Assembly: GCF_002286965.1 (NCBI RefSeq)
Contig: NZ_NSKD01000002.1
Location: 1 to 64,000, forward strand
Direction: 5' to 3'
Source: Halovibrio salipaludis
GTDB lineage: Bacteria; Pseudomonadota; Gammaproteobacteria; Pseudomonadales; Oleiphilaceae
Length of the DNA stretch: 64,000 bases
Position numbers and translations under genes: made by a program. Shown here in pieces: positions 10,762-20,429 of this stretch. The notes under the pieces are model-generated. The model ran no database searches. It was not told where the DNA came from and worked only from the letters and a program-made list of their open reading frames with translations. Position 1 is the stretch's first letter. Each line of letters opens with the position of its first letter.

Positions 10762-12615
10762 ATGCTTAACAAGTATCCTCTCTGGAAGAACCTGCTGGTA
10801 TCGGCAGTGGTTCTTCTCGGTATCATTTACGCGCTTCCGAATCTGTTTCCGGACGATTACGCGGTCCAGATCAGTGGCTCAAGTGCCTCCGTCAGCGTTG
10901 ATGAAACGCTGTTGGACCGGGCTCAGGAGGCCCTGGACGAGGCGGATATCGACTACCGGGATCCGTCGATGGATGACGGCGCGGTCATGCTGCGCTTTGA
11001 CTCCAGTGATGCGCAGCTGCGTGCACGCTCCCGGCTCCAGGAGGCGCTGGGTTCCGAATACGTCTCTGCGCTGAGCCTGGCGGCCACCACGCCGGACTGG
11101 CTGCGGTCCATTGGCGCGACGCCGATGAATCTGGGGCTGGATCTGCGCGGTGGTGTCCACTTCCTGATGCAGGTGGACATGGAGGCGGCCGTTGATCGGC
11201 GGCTGGATGTCTACGCCAGCGAGATCAAGCGCCAGCTGCGCGAGGAGCGGATCCGCTACCGTGGCGGTGATGCCGAAGAGGGGCAGCTTGAATTTGTCTT
11301 CCCAAGCGAATCCGCGCGGGATGACGCCGCCTCGCTGGTGAGTTCGGAGTACGATCAGTTCCGCAGCAATACCCGCTCCGACGGTGAGGATTACATCCTG
11401 GAGCTGACGCTGAACCAGCAGTCGGCATCCGAGATCCGGGACTATGCCCTCAACCAGAACCTGACCACGCTGCGCAACCGGGTGAACGAGCTGGGCGTGG
11501 CCGAGCCGCTGATCCAGCAGCAGGGCAGTGACCGGATTGTGGTGCAGCTTCCGGGGGTGCAGGACACCGCTGAAGCCAAACGGGTTCTGGGCTCCACCGC
11601 CAACCTGGAATTCCGGCTTGAAGCACGCTCGGACGCCTCCTCCGCACGCACGGAAACCTTCCCGTTCCGCAACAATCCCAACCGCACGGCGGAGCTTGAG
11701 CGTGATGTCATCATTACCGGTGACAACGTTGCCGATGCCAACCAGTCGTTCGACGAGAACGGTCAGCCCCAGGTCAACATCACCCTGGATGGGCCCGGTG
11801 GCAGCATGATGCAGGATGTGACCCGGGATGCCGTGGGGCGCCAGCTGGGCGTGCTCTTCATTGAGCACAGCAGCGAGGAGGTTGAGCGTCAGGTGGACGG
11901 TGAGACGGTCACCGAGCGCGTGCGCGAGACCGAGCGCAGCATCATCAGTCTGGCGACCATCCGCAGCACCCTGGGCAGCAACTTCCGGGTGACCGGTCTT
12001 GAGAATGTGGCGGAAGCCTCTGAGTTGGCTCTGCTGCTGCGTGCGGGTGCGCTGGCGGCGCCCATCTACTTCGTGGAAGAGCGCACCATCGGCCCGAGTC
12101 TGGGTCAGCAGAATATTGAGTCGGGCATCAATTCGGTGATCCTCGGCTTCATTCTGGTTGCGCTGACGATGCTGGTGATCTACAAGGCCTTCGGCCTGCT
12201 TGCGAACATCGCGCTCACGGTGAACCTGACGCTGCTGGTGGGTGCCATGTCAGTGCTCGGGGCAACGCTCACGCTGCCGGGTATCGCGGGCATTGTGCTG
12301 ACGGTCGGCATGGCGGTGGACGCCAACGTGCTGATCTTCGAGCGCATCAAGGAGGAACTGCGGGAAGGGCTGCCGGTCCAGTCCGCCATCAACGCGGGCT
12401 TCAGCAGGGCTTTCGTGTCCATCTTTGATGCCAACGTCACCACCTTCCTGGTCGCCGGCATTCTGTTCGCCGTGGGGACCGGGCCGGTGAAAGGTTTTGC
12501 CGTCACCCTTCTGATCGGCATCCTGACATCCATGTTCACGGCCCTCATGGTCAGCCGCGCCATCGTCAATGTCACCATTGGCGGGCGCAGTGACCTCAAG
12601 GCACTGTCAATCTGA
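10762..12615 (+). CDS. secD: Protein translocase subunit SecD
   Basis: A 617-residue RND-family membrane protein that uses the proton gradient to help pull exported proteins through SecYEG. One N-terminal helix precedes a large periplasmic region (about 30-440) containing the GLDLRGGVHFLMQVD motif, followed by five helices with GIAGIVLTVGMAVDANVLIFERIKEE. The full-length E. coli protein is 615 residues. It lies between yajC and secF, the usual operon order. The start codon ATG is followed by the typical LNKYPLWKN sequence. Confidence 0.97.
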   Translation: MLNKYPLWKNLLVSAVVLLGIIYALPNLFPDDYAVQISGSSASVSVDETLLDRAQEALDEADIDYRDPSMDDGAVMLRFDSSDAQLRARSRLQEALGSEYVSALSLAATTPDWLRSIGATPMNLGLDLRGGVHFLMQVDMEAAVDRRLDVYASEIKRQLREERIRYRGGDAEEGQLEFVFPSESARDDAASLVSSEYDQFRSNTRSDGEDYILELTLNQQSASEIRDYALNQNLTTLRNRVNELGVAEPLIQQQGSDRIVVQLPGVQDTAEAKRVLGSTANLEFRLEARSDASSARTETFPFRNNPNRTAELERDVIITGDNVADANQSFDENGQPQVNITLDGPGGSMMQDVTRDAVGRQLGVLFIEHSSEEVERQVDGETVTERVRETERSIISLATIRSTLGSNFRVTGLENVAEASELALLLRAGALAAPIYFVEERTIGPSLGQQNIESGINSVILGFILVALTMLVIYKAFGLLANIALTVNLTLLVGAMSVLGATLTLPGIAGIVLTVGMAVDANVLIFERIKEELREGLPVQSAINAGFSRAFVSIFDANVTTFLVAGILFAVGTGPVKGFAVTLLIGILTSMFTALMVSRAIVNVTIGGRSDLKALSI

Positions 12616-12625
12616 GGGTGATCGA

Positions 12626-13582
12626 ATGAGTGAAACCAGCAAACGCACGATCGATTTCATGGGCTTCCGGCGGATTGCCGCCGCCCTCTCGATCATTCTC
12701 GTTCTGGGCTCGGCTGTCAGCCTTGGTACCAAGGGGCTGGCGCTGGGTCTGGACTTCACCGGCGGCAGCCTGGTTGAGCTGGAGTATGCCGAGGCACCGG
12801 CTCTGCCGGAGGTGCGCAGCCAGCTGGCGTCCGCGGGCTACGAGAATGCCATGGTGCAGAATTTTGGCTCGGATACCGCGGTGCTCGTCCGGCTTCCGGC
12901 CCAGTTCGACGACACCGTGGGAGATCAGGTGGTGTCCGCGCTCAGCGGGAGCGCGGACCTGACCCTGGAGCGCTCCGAGTATGTCGGGGGCCAGGTGGGC
13001 GAGGAGCTGCGTGAACAGGGCGGTATCGCGCTGCTTCTGGCGTTCTTCGTGGTGCTGATCTATGTCGCCATGCGTTTCCAGCTCAAGTTCGGTCTCGCGT
13101 CCGTGGTGCCGCTGGTGCACGACGTGCTGATTGTGCTCGGTGTCTTCTCGATCTTCCAGCTCACCTTTGACCTGACCGTGCTGGCGGCCCTTCTGGCGGT
13201 GATCGGTTACTCGCTCAACGACACCATCATCGTGTCCGACCGCATCCGGGAGAACTTTCGCCGCATCCTCAAGGGTGGCCCTGAAGAGATCATCAATACC
13301 TCTCTCAATCAGGTGCTGCTGCGGACCATTGTCACGTCCGCGACCACACTGGTCGTGCTCCTGTCACTGCTGGTCTTTGGCGGCGAAATGATCCGTAACT
13401 TTGCGCTGGCCCTGTTCATCGGTGTTCTGGTGGGTACCTATTCGTCGATCTATGTCGCGGCGAACATGCTGGTGACCCTGAACGTGAACCGGGATGATCT
13501 CTACGTGCCGAAGAAGGAAGGTGCGGAGGGCAGCCAGCCGGAAGAAGAGGAACCGCCGGACTGGCTCAAGCGCATGGAGTGA
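12626..13582 (+). CDS. secF: Protein translocase subunit SecF
   Basis: A 318-residue partner of SecD with six membrane helices. Recognisable blocks are the first helix region MGFRRIAAALSIILVLGS, GLDFTGGSLVELEY, and YSLNDTIIVSDRIREN in the core. The start at 12626 gives a normal SecF N-terminus and lies ten bases after the secD stop; the longer reading from 12569 would overlap secD coding sequence. The acidic C-terminal tail (EGAEGSQPEEEEPPDW) resembles those of salt-adapted relatives. Confidence 0.97.
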   Translation: MSETSKRTIDFMGFRRIAAALSIILVLGSAVSLGTKGLALGLDFTGGSLVELEYAEAPALPEVRSQLASAGYENAMVQNFGSDTAVLVRLPAQFDDTVGDQVVSALSGSADLTLERSEYVGGQVGEELREQGGIALLLAFFVVLIYVAMRFQLKFGLASVVPLVHDVLIVLGVFSIFQLTFDLTVLAALLAVIGYSLNDTIIVSDRIRENFRRILKGGPEEIINTSLNQVLLRTIVTSATTLVVLLSLLVFGGEMIRNFALALFIGVLVGTYSSIYVAANMLVTLNVNRDDLYVPKKEGAEGSQPEEEEPPDWLKRME

Positions 13583-13595
13583 ATGCGGGCGCCTT

Positions 13596-14399
13596 TCAGG
13601 CGCCTGTCATGCGCTGCCGGTAGGGCTGGGCCTGCTGCAGGATCTCACGGAACAGCAGGTTGTTGGCAATCACCAGCTCGCCGGCCTTGCGGCCGAGGGG
13701 GTTGCCCCGGAGATCACCACCCACGGCCCCGGCCTCCTGGCTGATGAGGCTGGCCATCACCTGCTCGTGCCGCAGGTCGGTGGCCAGAACGGCCGCGTCC
13801 AGATAACCACCCGCAACCCTTGCCATGTCCAGAACACTGCAGCCGTTGTAGTGCAGGTCCGCGCCCTCGCGCACCAGTGATCCCGCCACGTCCAGCCAGA
13901 CGCCACTGTCCTCGCCACTGCTGCGGCGGTTGAACAGGTTGCAGCTGATCAGGGTCTGGGCGAGCTGCTGGGTGGAGCGGGCCCGGATGCGCTGGCTGTT
14001 GAGCACCGCCCCGTAGCCCCTGCTGAAGGCGTATTCCTCGCCGGTGAGCGGGCACAGGACCACGAGGTTCTCAGGCCGGTCGTTGATCTTCTGGAGCAGG
14101 GCCGTTGCGAATTCCGGCAGCCCACGCGCGAAGTTGCGCTCTCCCAGAATGGGGAAAACGTGCCAGCTCTGGGCCCAGTCACCCGCCTCCACATCGCCCG
14201 CGGGGGCGATCCAGTGGTCCTTGTAGGAACGGCGAAGCAGTTCCTCGGTACGTTCATGGATGCGGTGCTCAATGGCGTGCACGGTGCGCACCACCGCCTC
14301 TGGCGCCTTGCTGTCGGCGTCCAGGCGGGCCTGCTGGTCCTTGAGGAAATCGCTGTTCTGCCTTGCCGCGCGCAAGGCCATCTTGATTGCTGGCTGCAT
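13596..14399 (-). CDS. SuhB-like inositol monophosphatase-fold protein lacking metal ligands
   Basis: At 267 residues it equals E. coli SuhB in length and aligns along its whole sequence from memory (QPAIKMALRAAR at the start, NDRPENLVVLCPLTGEEYAF, RGYGAVLNSQRIRARST, VAGGYLDAAV). It sits between secF and trmJ, where suhB occurs in Pseudomonas, although here it points the other way. The catalytic motifs are gone: the metal-binding Glu motif reads APAGD, DPLDGT reads FPILGER, and the PWD motif reads RHE. It is therefore unlikely to be a phosphatase. SuhB also acts in rRNA transcription antitermination, independently of catalysis, and that role could survive. Frame and codon use look intact, so it is not a decayed pseudogene. 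Confidence 0.75.
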   Translation of the reverse strand: MQPAIKMALRAARQNSDFLKDQQARLDADSKAPEAVVRTVHAIEHRIHERTEELLRRSYKDHWIAPAGDVEAGDWAQSWHVFPILGERNFARGLPEFATALLQKINDRPENLVVLCPLTGEEYAFSRGYGAVLNSQRIRARSTQQLAQTLISCNLFNRRSSGEDSGVWLDVAGSLVREGADLHYNGCSVLDMARVAGGYLDAAVLATDLRHEQVMASLISQEAGAVGGDLRGNPLGRKAGELVIANNLLFREILQQAQPYRQRMTGA

Positions 14400-14583
14400 C
14401 AGGTTACCAATGGGGTCCGATTCGGATGGGCGGCGAACTATACCAGAAAACGCCAGCCAAGACGATTGCCGGGCGGGGTCCGGCGTCAGGGAAACCCGCG
14501 AGCCGTCTGCCGCTGATCCGCCGTGCGTGCTAATATGCGCCCATCATTGGTAACAGGTGCCCGCCCGGCGGGTGGAAAGCGGA

Positions 14584-15378
14584 ATGTCGGACTATCCTTC
14601 CCTTGAAGGGCTCCGGGTGGTGCTGGTCGAACCTTCCCATCCGGGCAACATTGGTGCCGTGGCCCGGGCCATGAAGAACATGGGAGTCTCGGAGCTGGCC
14701 CTGGTATCGCCGGTTTCCTTTCCGGATGAAAAGGCCAGCGCCAGGGCCTCCGGGGCGGATGATGTGCTTGCGAACGCCCGGGTTGTATCGGACCTTGATG
14801 AGGCCGTTGCAGACTGTGTGGAGGTGATCGGTGCCAGTGCGCGCTCACGCAGCCTGACCTGGCCGATTCTCAATCCGCGTGACTGCGGTAGCCGGGTGCT
14901 GGAGCAACGCCGGCAGGGGCCAGTGGCCCTGGTTTTCGGGCGCGAGGATAACGGGCTTTCGAATGAGGAGCTGCGGCGTTGCCATTACCATGTGCAGGTG
15001 CCTGCGAATCCGGAATTCAGTTCCCTGAATCTGGCCATGGCGGTGCAGGTGATGCTCTATGAGGTGCGCATGCAGAGCCTGTTCGACGTGCCGGAGTCTG
15101 CCGCGCCGCAATGGCAGAGCACCCATAGTCCGGCGGATGACGGCTGGGATGAGCTGCCGGCCACTGCCGCGGACATGGAGCGCCTGCTGGCGCACCTGGA
15201 GCAGACGCTGACGACCACCGGTTTTCACGACCCGGAGCGTCCGCGACAATTGATGGTCAGGATGCGTCGGCTGTTCCAGAGGGCTCATCCGGACCGCATG
15301 GAAATGAACATACTCAGGGGAATCCTGACCAGCGTTGATAAGCTGGCCCGTTCCCGGAACAGGGGCAATCATGTTTGA
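14584..15378 (+). CDS. trmJ: tRNA (cytidine/uridine-2'-O-)-methyltransferase TrmJ
   Basis: A SPOUT methyltransferase that modifies the 2'-OH of tRNA position 32. The 264-residue frame contains [16 protein letters not shown] near the N-terminus and the SAM-knot motifs [16 protein letters not shown] and [15 protein letters not shown]. The ATG at 14584 (MSDYPSLEG) is preferred to an upstream GTG at 14557 because it matches the usual family start. The 3' end overlaps cysE by eight bases. The order trmJ-cysE-iscR is conserved in many gammaproteobacteria. Confidence 0.93.
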   Translation: MSDYPSLEGLRVVLVEPSHPGNIGAVARAMKNMGVSELALVSPVSFPDEKASARASGADDVLANARVVSDLDEAVADCVEVIGASARSRSLTWPILNPRDCGSRVLEQRRQGPVALVFGREDNGLSNEELRRCHYHVQVPANPEFSSLNLAMAVQVMLYEVRMQSLFDVPESAAPQWQSTHSPADDGWDELPATAADMERLLAHLEQTLTTTGFHDPERPRQLMVRMRRLFQRAHPDRMEMNILRGILTSVDKLARSRNRGNHV

Positions 15379-16177
15379 CCATCTGCGCGAGGACATCCAG
15401 AGCGTTTTTCACCGTGATCCCGCGGCCCGCAATGCGTTCGAGGTGCTGACCAACTATCCCGGCCTGCATGCGCTGCTTTTCCACCGCATGAATCACCGGC
15501 TCTGGCAGTGGGGCTTCAAGTGGCTGGCGCGCACCATCTCCACCTTCGCCCGCTGGCTCACGGGTGTTGAGATCCATCCCGGGGCGACCATTGGCCGGCG
15601 ATTCTTTATTGATCATGGCATGGGCGTGGTCATCGGTGAGACGACGATCATCGGTGACGATGTCACTCTCTACCAGGGCGTAACCCTGGGGGGAACCAGC
15701 TGGAACCACGGCAAGCGCCATCCCACCCTGGATGATGGCGTGGTCGTGGGGGCCGGCGCCAAGATCCTGGGGCCCTTTACCATCGGTCGCCATGCCAAGG
15801 TGGGATCAAACGCGGTCGTCACCAAGGAGGTCCCTGAAGGCGCCACAGTGGTGGGCATTCCCGGACGCATCGTGACCAAGAAGGAAGAGCCTGAGGAAGG
15901 GCGCCGCAAGGCCATGGAGCAGAAGATCGGTTTCGATGCCTACGGGCTCAGCGAGGATATGCCGGACCCCATCGCCCGCTCCATCCGCAGCATGCTGGAC
16001 CACATGCATGTGGTGGACGAGCGTATCGAGTCCATGTGCAGGGCGCTGAAGCAGATGGACAGCTATCGTGGCTCCACGGAGATGCCCCCACTGCCGATGG
16101 ACTTCGACTGTGGTGACGTACCGGCTGAGGGCCAGGACAGGGCGGCTGATGAGAGCGAGTCGGGTTCAAATACTTGA
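15371..16177 (+). CDS. cysE: Serine O-acetyltransferase
   Basis: Makes O-acetylserine from serine and acetyl-CoA, the first step of cysteine synthesis. The 268-residue protein has an N-terminal helical region and a left-handed beta-helix with hexapeptide repeats ([42 protein letters not shown]). The Asp/His catalytic pair is in the FIDHG and NHGKRHP regions. The start at 15371 (MFDHLREDI) is the standard one and overlaps trmJ. The acidic tail after the helix differs from E. coli CysE. Placement before iscRS links cysteine supply with sulfur mobilisation. Confidence 0.94.
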   Translation: MFDHLREDIQSVFHRDPAARNAFEVLTNYPGLHALLFHRMNHRLWQWGFKWLARTISTFARWLTGVEIHPGATIGRRFFIDHGMGVVIGETTIIGDDVTLYQGVTLGGTSWNHGKRHPTLDDGVVVGAGAKILGPFTIGRHAKVGSNAVVTKEVPEGATVVGIPGRIVTKKEEPEEGRRKAMEQKIGFDAYGLSEDMPDPIARSIRSMLDHMHVVDERIESMCRALKQMDSYRGSTEMPPLPMDFDCGDVPAEGQDRAADESESGSNT

Positions 16178-16202
16178 CTGTTTTACTTGGTTAATTGATA
16201 AT
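16174..16202 (+). promoter_or_regulatory. iscR promoter with a type-1 IscR-like site
   Basis: TTGACT at 16174 and GATAAT at 16197 are 17 bases apart, close to the sigma-70 consensus. The -35 region, ATACTTGACTGTTTTACTTG, resembles the E. coli iscR operator, where holo-IscR represses its own gene. The iscR ATG is 36 bases downstream of the -10 box. Autoregulation by Fe-S status is therefore likely. Confidence 0.75.
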
Positions 16203-16237
16203 CAAAGCCTATCTGTCAGCGCAACCGGATTCCGATC

Positions 16238-16723
16238 ATGAAGCTGACCACCAAAGGGCGCTACGCTGTTACCGCGATGCTTGATCTGGCCATCCATTCC
16301 GGGAATGGGCCGGTCTCCCTTGCGGACATCTCGCAGCGTCAGGGCATATCGCTGTCCTATCTGGAACAGCTTTTCGCCAGACTGCGCCGCAGCGACCTGG
16401 TCACGAGTGTGCGTGGGCCAGGAGGGGGTTACCGGCTGACGGCGGCGGAGGATGCGATCTTCGTGGCGGACGTGGTGGACGCGGTCAACGAGTCGCTGGA
16501 TACCACCCGCTGCAATCGCGCCGGCGACTGCCAGAATGGCGAGATGTGCCTGACCCATCACCTCTGGGCGGATCTCGGGGATGAGATCCACCGTTTTCTC
16601 AGTCGGATCAGTCTGGCGGAACTCCGGGATAAGCCGGAGATCCAGGCGGTGGCGCAGCGCCAGGATCAGCGCCAGCGCGAAACCGCAGTGATTGCGGGCG
16701 ACACCCGCCCCGCCAGTGCCTGA
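16238..16723 (+). CDS. iscR: Fe-S cluster assembly transcriptional regulator IscR
   Basis: A 161-residue Rrf2-family winged-helix regulator starting [18 protein letters not shown]. The [2Fe-2S] ligands are all present at the E. coli positions: Cys92, Cys98, Cys104 and His107 ([18 protein letters not shown]). It should therefore sense cluster status and repress its own promoter when loaded. It is followed 41 bases later by iscS but not by the rest of the isc operon. Confidence 0.96.
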   Translation: MKLTTKGRYAVTAMLDLAIHSGNGPVSLADISQRQGISLSYLEQLFARLRRSDLVTSVRGPGGGYRLTAAEDAIFVADVVDAVNESLDTTRCNRAGDCQNGEMCLTHHLWADLGDEIHRFLSRISLAELRDKPEIQAVAQRQDQRQRETAVIAGDTRPASA

Positions 16724-16764
16724 GCGGTTGCCGCACGGACGGTTCCCAACAGCGAAACAATCCC

Positions 16765-17940
16765 ATGACACAGACCATCTATCTTGACTATGCCGCCACC
16801 ACGCCCGTTGACCCGCGTGTGGCGGAGACGCTTCAGCAGTACCTGACACCGGACGGCATCTTCGGCAATCCGGCTTCCCGTTCCCATGCCGTGGGCTGGC
16901 AGGCCGAAGCAGCGGTTGAGCAGGCGCGCGCCCGGGTGGCCGGGCTTATTGGCGCGGACAGCCGGGAGATCGTCTGGACCTCGGGCGCCACCGAATCCGA
17001 CAACCTGGCCATCAAGGGCGCGGCGCTGGCGAATCAGGCCAGGGGCGGCCATGTGGTGACGTCCATCATTGAGCACAAGGCGGTGGTGGACTGTTTCCAG
17101 TGGCTGGAGGAAAAGGGGTTTGAGGTCACCTGGCTGGAGCCGGATGAGTACGGCTGTATTGCAGCGGAGCAGGTCGAGGCGGCGCTCAGGGAAGACACCA
17201 TCCTCGTGTCGCTGATGGCGGTGAACAACGAGCTGGGCAGCATCAACCCGATCGCGGCCATCGGGAGCCTGCTGCGTGAACGGGGTGTCCTGTTCCATGT
17301 GGACGCGGCCCAGGCGTCAGGCAAGATGGCGCTTGATGTCGCCCGGATGCCGGTGGACCTGATGGCACTCTCCGCCCACAAGGTTTACGGCCCGAAGGGG
17401 ATTGGCGCGCTCTACGTGCGGCGGTCGCCGGATGTCACCATCGAGGCCCAGATGCATGGCGGCGGCCATGAGCGTGGTCTGCGCTCAGGAACCCTGGCAA
17501 CCCATCAGATCGCGGCCATGGGCCATGCCTTCAGCCTGGCGCTGGAGGAAGGCGAGGCGGAGGCCGAAAGGCTTGAGGCACTGCGCTCACGCTTCATCGC
17601 GGGGCTGCAGGGGCTGGAGGGTGTCCGGGTGCATGGCCCGGAAACTGAGCGCGTGCCCGGCATCCTCAATATCGGCTTTGACGGCGTGGATGGCGAATCC
17701 CTGCTGCTGGCCCTCAGGGGAATTGCCGTTTCCTCCGGTTCCGCCTGTGCCTCAGCGACAACCGAGCCTTCCTATGTGCTTCAGGGGATTGGCCTGCCGC
17801 CGGAGAAAGCTCAGGGGTCGCTGCGTTTCTCCATGGGCCGTTTCAGTACGGATGCTGAAATCGACACAGCCGCCGAACGCATCACAGAGGCGGTGCAGAA
17901 GCTGCGCGAACGCAGTGCCGCGCGGCGTGCGACGGTGTGA
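16765..17940 (+). CDS. iscS: Cysteine desulfurase IscS, short C-terminus
   Basis: A PLP enzyme that removes sulfur from cysteine for Fe-S clusters and tRNA thiolation. The 391-residue protein follows E. coli IscS closely: [36 protein letters not shown], the PLP lysine in [10 protein letters not shown], and the sulfur-carrying Cys328 in SSGSACASA. It stops after [13 protein letters not shown] and lacks the last 20 or so residues (the WEMYKQGVDLNSIEW-type tail) that in E. coli contribute to IscU binding. No iscU, iscA, hscB, hscA or fdx follows; ndk comes next after 68 bases. Confidence 0.94.
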   Translation: MTQTIYLDYAATTPVDPRVAETLQQYLTPDGIFGNPASRSHAVGWQAEAAVEQARARVAGLIGADSREIVWTSGATESDNLAIKGAALANQARGGHVVTSIIEHKAVVDCFQWLEEKGFEVTWLEPDEYGCIAAEQVEAALREDTILVSLMAVNNELGSINPIAAIGSLLRERGVLFHVDAAQASGKMALDVARMPVDLMALSAHKVYGPKGIGALYVRRSPDVTIEAQMHGGGHERGLRSGTLATHQIAAMGHAFSLALEEGEAEAERLEALRSRFIAGLQGLEGVRVHGPETERVPGILNIGFDGVDGESLLLALRGIAVSSGSACASATTEPSYVLQGIGLPPEKAQGSLRFSMGRFSTDAEIDTAAERITEAVQKLRERSAARRATV

Positions 17941-17964
17941 CTTTACGCCTGAGGTGCGTATAAT
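17937..17964 (+). promoter_or_regulatory. Probable ndk promoter
   Basis: GTGACT at 17937, overlapping the iscS stop, and TATAAT at 17959 are 16 bases apart. The -10 is a perfect consensus and the -35 matches four of six. It would give ndk its own transcript, with a leader of about 35 bases. Confidence 0.6.
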
Positions 17965-18008
17965 TCCGCCCGGATTCCACCGATTACCGATAACAGGAGT
18001 TTCATCCC

Positions 18009-18440
18009 ATGGCTATTGAGCGCACCCTGTCGATCATCAAGCCGGATGCCGTGTCCCGCAACCTGATCGGCGAGATTGAGAGCCGTTTCGAGAAAGCCGG
18101 CCTGCAGATTGTGGCAGCCCGCATGATCCACATGACCCAGGAACAGGCTGAAGGGTTCTACGCCGAGCACCGTGAGCGTTCGTTCTTCCCGGATCTGGTG
18201 GGCTTCATGACCTCCGGCCCGGTTATTGTCCAGGTACTGGAAGGCGAGAACGCCATCGCCCGTAACCGTGAACTGATGGGCGCGACCAACCCCAAGGAAG
18301 CGGAAGCAGGCACCATCCGGGCGGATTACGCCGATTCGATCGACGCCAACGCGGTTCACGGCTCTGATTCGCCGGAATCCGCCGAGCGCGAGATCGCCTA
18401 TTTCTTCAACGACAGCGAGATCTGCCCGCGCACCCTGTAA
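18009..18440 (+). CDS. ndk: Nucleoside diphosphate kinase
   Basis: Balances NTP and dNTP pools by phosphate transfer through an active-site histidine. The 143-residue product has the usual length, starts [14 protein letters not shown], and carries the catalytic His117 in [14 protein letters not shown] lies 12 bases before the ATG. It has its own promoter signal upstream and is followed 30 bases later by rlmN. Confidence 0.98.
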   Translation: MAIERTLSIIKPDAVSRNLIGEIESRFEKAGLQIVAARMIHMTQEQAEGFYAEHRERSFFPDLVGFMTSGPVIVQVLEGENAIARNRELMGATNPKEAEAGTIRADYADSIDANAVHGSDSPESAEREIAYFFNDSEICPRTL

Positions 18441-18470
18441 GAGCAGCGTGGACAGAGAAGGTATGCGAGC

Positions 18471-19598
18471 ATGAGCAACACCGGCACCCAGAGTTCAGCT
18501 GAGAAGGTCAACCTGCTTGGCCTGCCGCGGCACAAGGTGGAGCAGTTCTTCGTCGACATCGGCGAGAAGAAGTTCCGCGCCGGGCAGGTCATGAAGTGGA
18601 TCCACCATTATGGGGTGGATGACTTTGAGGCCATGACCAACGTCAGCAAGACGCTCCGCGCACGGCTGGCGGAGATCGCCGAGATCCGGGGGCCGGAGGT
18701 GCTTCTTGATGAAACCTCGAGCGACGGCACACGCAAGTGGGTCATGCGCATGGCCGAGGGCAACAGCATCGAGACGGTGCTGATTCCCGATGGCGAGCGC
18801 GGCACCCTGTGTGTCTCCTCCCAGGTCGGGTGCAGCCTTGACTGCAGTTTCTGTTCCACCGGCAAGCGTGGCTTCAACCGCAATCTCTCCGCGGCCGAGA
18901 TCATCGGTCAGGTCTGGGCGGCGCTGCGAACCTTCATGCCCTTCGATCGCACGAAGGAGCGGCCCATCACCAATGTGGTCATGATGGGCATGGGTGAACC
19001 GCTGCTGAACTTCGACAACGTTGTCGATGCCATGGACCTGATGATGGATGACTGGGCCTATGGCATCTCCAAGCGCCGGGTAACCGTGAGTACTTCCGGG
19101 GTGATTCCGGCACTGGAGAAACTGGGCGAGGTTTCCGATGTGTCACTTGCCATTTCGCTCCATGCGCCCAATGATGAGCTGCGTAACGAACTGGTGCCGC
19201 TGAATCGCAAGTACCCGATCGAGCGGCTGCTGTCGGCGACCAAGCAATACCTGTCGGGGCTCGGGGACCGGCGCCGGGCAACGATTGAGTACACGCTGAT
19301 TGAGGGCGTCAACGATCAGCCGGAGCATGCGTCGCAGCTTGCGGATCTGCTGGTGGACGTGCCGTGCAAGGTCAACCTGATCCCGTTCAATCCCTTTCCG
19401 GAGAGCGATTACCGTCGCCCGAGCGGGAATGCGGTGAAGCGGTTTCAGGACATAATGAACCAGGCCGGCTATATTACAACGGTGCGTACAACACGTGGCG
19501 ATGATATTGACGCCGCCTGCGGCCAGCTGGTCGGTCAGTTCGAGGACCGCACCCGCCGCAGTGAGCGTTACATTCCGGTTCACCAGGAGGTGAGCTGA
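18471..19598 (+). CDS. rlmN: Dual-specificity 23S rRNA/tRNA adenine C2-methyltransferase
   Basis: A radical-SAM enzyme that methylates A2503 of 23S rRNA and A37 of some tRNAs. The 375-residue protein carries the 4Fe-4S motif CSLDCSFC, the GMGEPL block, and a C-terminal Cys in DAACGQL corresponding to the methyl-carrying cysteine. Its Fe-S requirement ties it to the cluster-assembly genes just upstream. Order ndk-rlmN-pilW-rodZ-ispG is the usual one in this lineage. Confidence 0.97.
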   Translation: MSNTGTQSSAEKVNLLGLPRHKVEQFFVDIGEKKFRAGQVMKWIHHYGVDDFEAMTNVSKTLRARLAEIAEIRGPEVLLDETSSDGTRKWVMRMAEGNSIETVLIPDGERGTLCVSSQVGCSLDCSFCSTGKRGFNRNLSAAEIIGQVWAALRTFMPFDRTKERPITNVVMMGMGEPLLNFDNVVDAMDLMMDDWAYGISKRRVTVSTSGVIPALEKLGEVSDVSLAISLHAPNDELRNELVPLNRKYPIERLLSATKQYLSGLGDRRRATIEYTLIEGVNDQPEHASQLADLLVDVPCKVNLIPFNPFPESDYRRPSGNAVKRFQDIMNQAGYITTVRTTRGDDIDAACGQLVGQFEDRTRRSERYIPVHQEVS

Positions 19599-19616
19599 AG
19601 GGAAACGATTCGGAGG

Positions 19617-20429
19617 ATGACTGACTCCATGCCAGTGCGACCGAAGGCTGACGCGATGCGGATCACCGCGATTCTGATGCTGTGCATTCTCGCGGCGGGC
19701 TGTGTCTCGCAGCGCCAGGGGACCTTCGCCTCAGGAGATCCTGAGAAGGCGGAAGAGGATTACGTGCGTCTGGGGTTGGCCTACATCCAGAACGATCGCT
19801 ATGACCGGGCCCGCCGTCATCTGGACCGTGCGCTTGAGATCAATGAGGAAAGCGCCCCCGCCATCGCCGCCAAGGCACTGATCAATCAGGAAGAGGGTGA
19901 ATACGACCTGGCGGAGGAACGCTTCCGTCGGGCACTGGACCTGGAGCCTGAGTACACCCGGGGCCGTTCCCATTTCGGGGTTTTTCTCTATAACCGTGGC
20001 CGCTACGAGGAAGCCCTGGAGCAGTTCCGGAAGGCTTCCGAGGATACCGATTACGACAGTCGTGCCGGGGTTTTCGTGAATCTGGCACGGACCGCGAGCC
20101 GGCTTGAGCGCCATGACGAGGCAGCGGACGCCTACAAGCGCGCCATGCAGCTGCAGCGGGGCAGTACGTCAGCCCACATCGGTGCTGTAACCTCACTGAT
20201 CGATGCCGGTCGCTACGCGGAAGCCCGCCCTCTGTACCGCCAACTGACCATGCGCATCGAGCGTTCCCGGGAGCTTTCCCATACGCCCGAGTCCCTGCTG
20301 GCAGGGATCCGTCTGGCGAGGGAGTCAGGCGATGATCGAAAGGCTTCCGGGCTTGCGGAGCAGCTGCGTGAACGTTTCCCGGATTCCGAGGAATACCAGC
20401 AATACAGGACCATGGTCACCGATGAGTGA
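19617..20429 (+). CDS. pilW: Type IV pilus biogenesis lipoprotein PilW/PilF
   Basis: A TPR lipoprotein of up to 270 residues. The lipobox LAAGC follows a hydrophobic stretch (ITAILMLCI), and several TPR motifs follow from about residue 45 (YVRLGLAYIQNDRYDRARRHL, EEGEYDLAEERFRRALDLEP). In pseudomonads this outer-membrane pilotin assists PilQ secretin assembly. The start is uncertain: GGAGG touches the ATG at 19617, and ATGs at 19629 and 19656 in frame give shorter signal peptides. The 3' end overlaps rodZ by eight bases. Confidence 0.88.
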   Translation: MTDSMPVRPKADAMRITAILMLCILAAGCVSQRQGTFASGDPEKAEEDYVRLGLAYIQNDRYDRARRHLDRALEINEESAPAIAAKALINQEEGEYDLAEERFRRALDLEPEYTRGRSHFGVFLYNRGRYEEALEQFRKASEDTDYDSRAGVFVNLARTASRLERHDEAADAYKRAMQLQRGSTSAHIGAVTSLIDAGRYAEARPLYRQLTMRIERSRELSHTPESLLAGIRLARESGDDRKASGLAEQLRERFPDSEEYQQYRTMVTDE

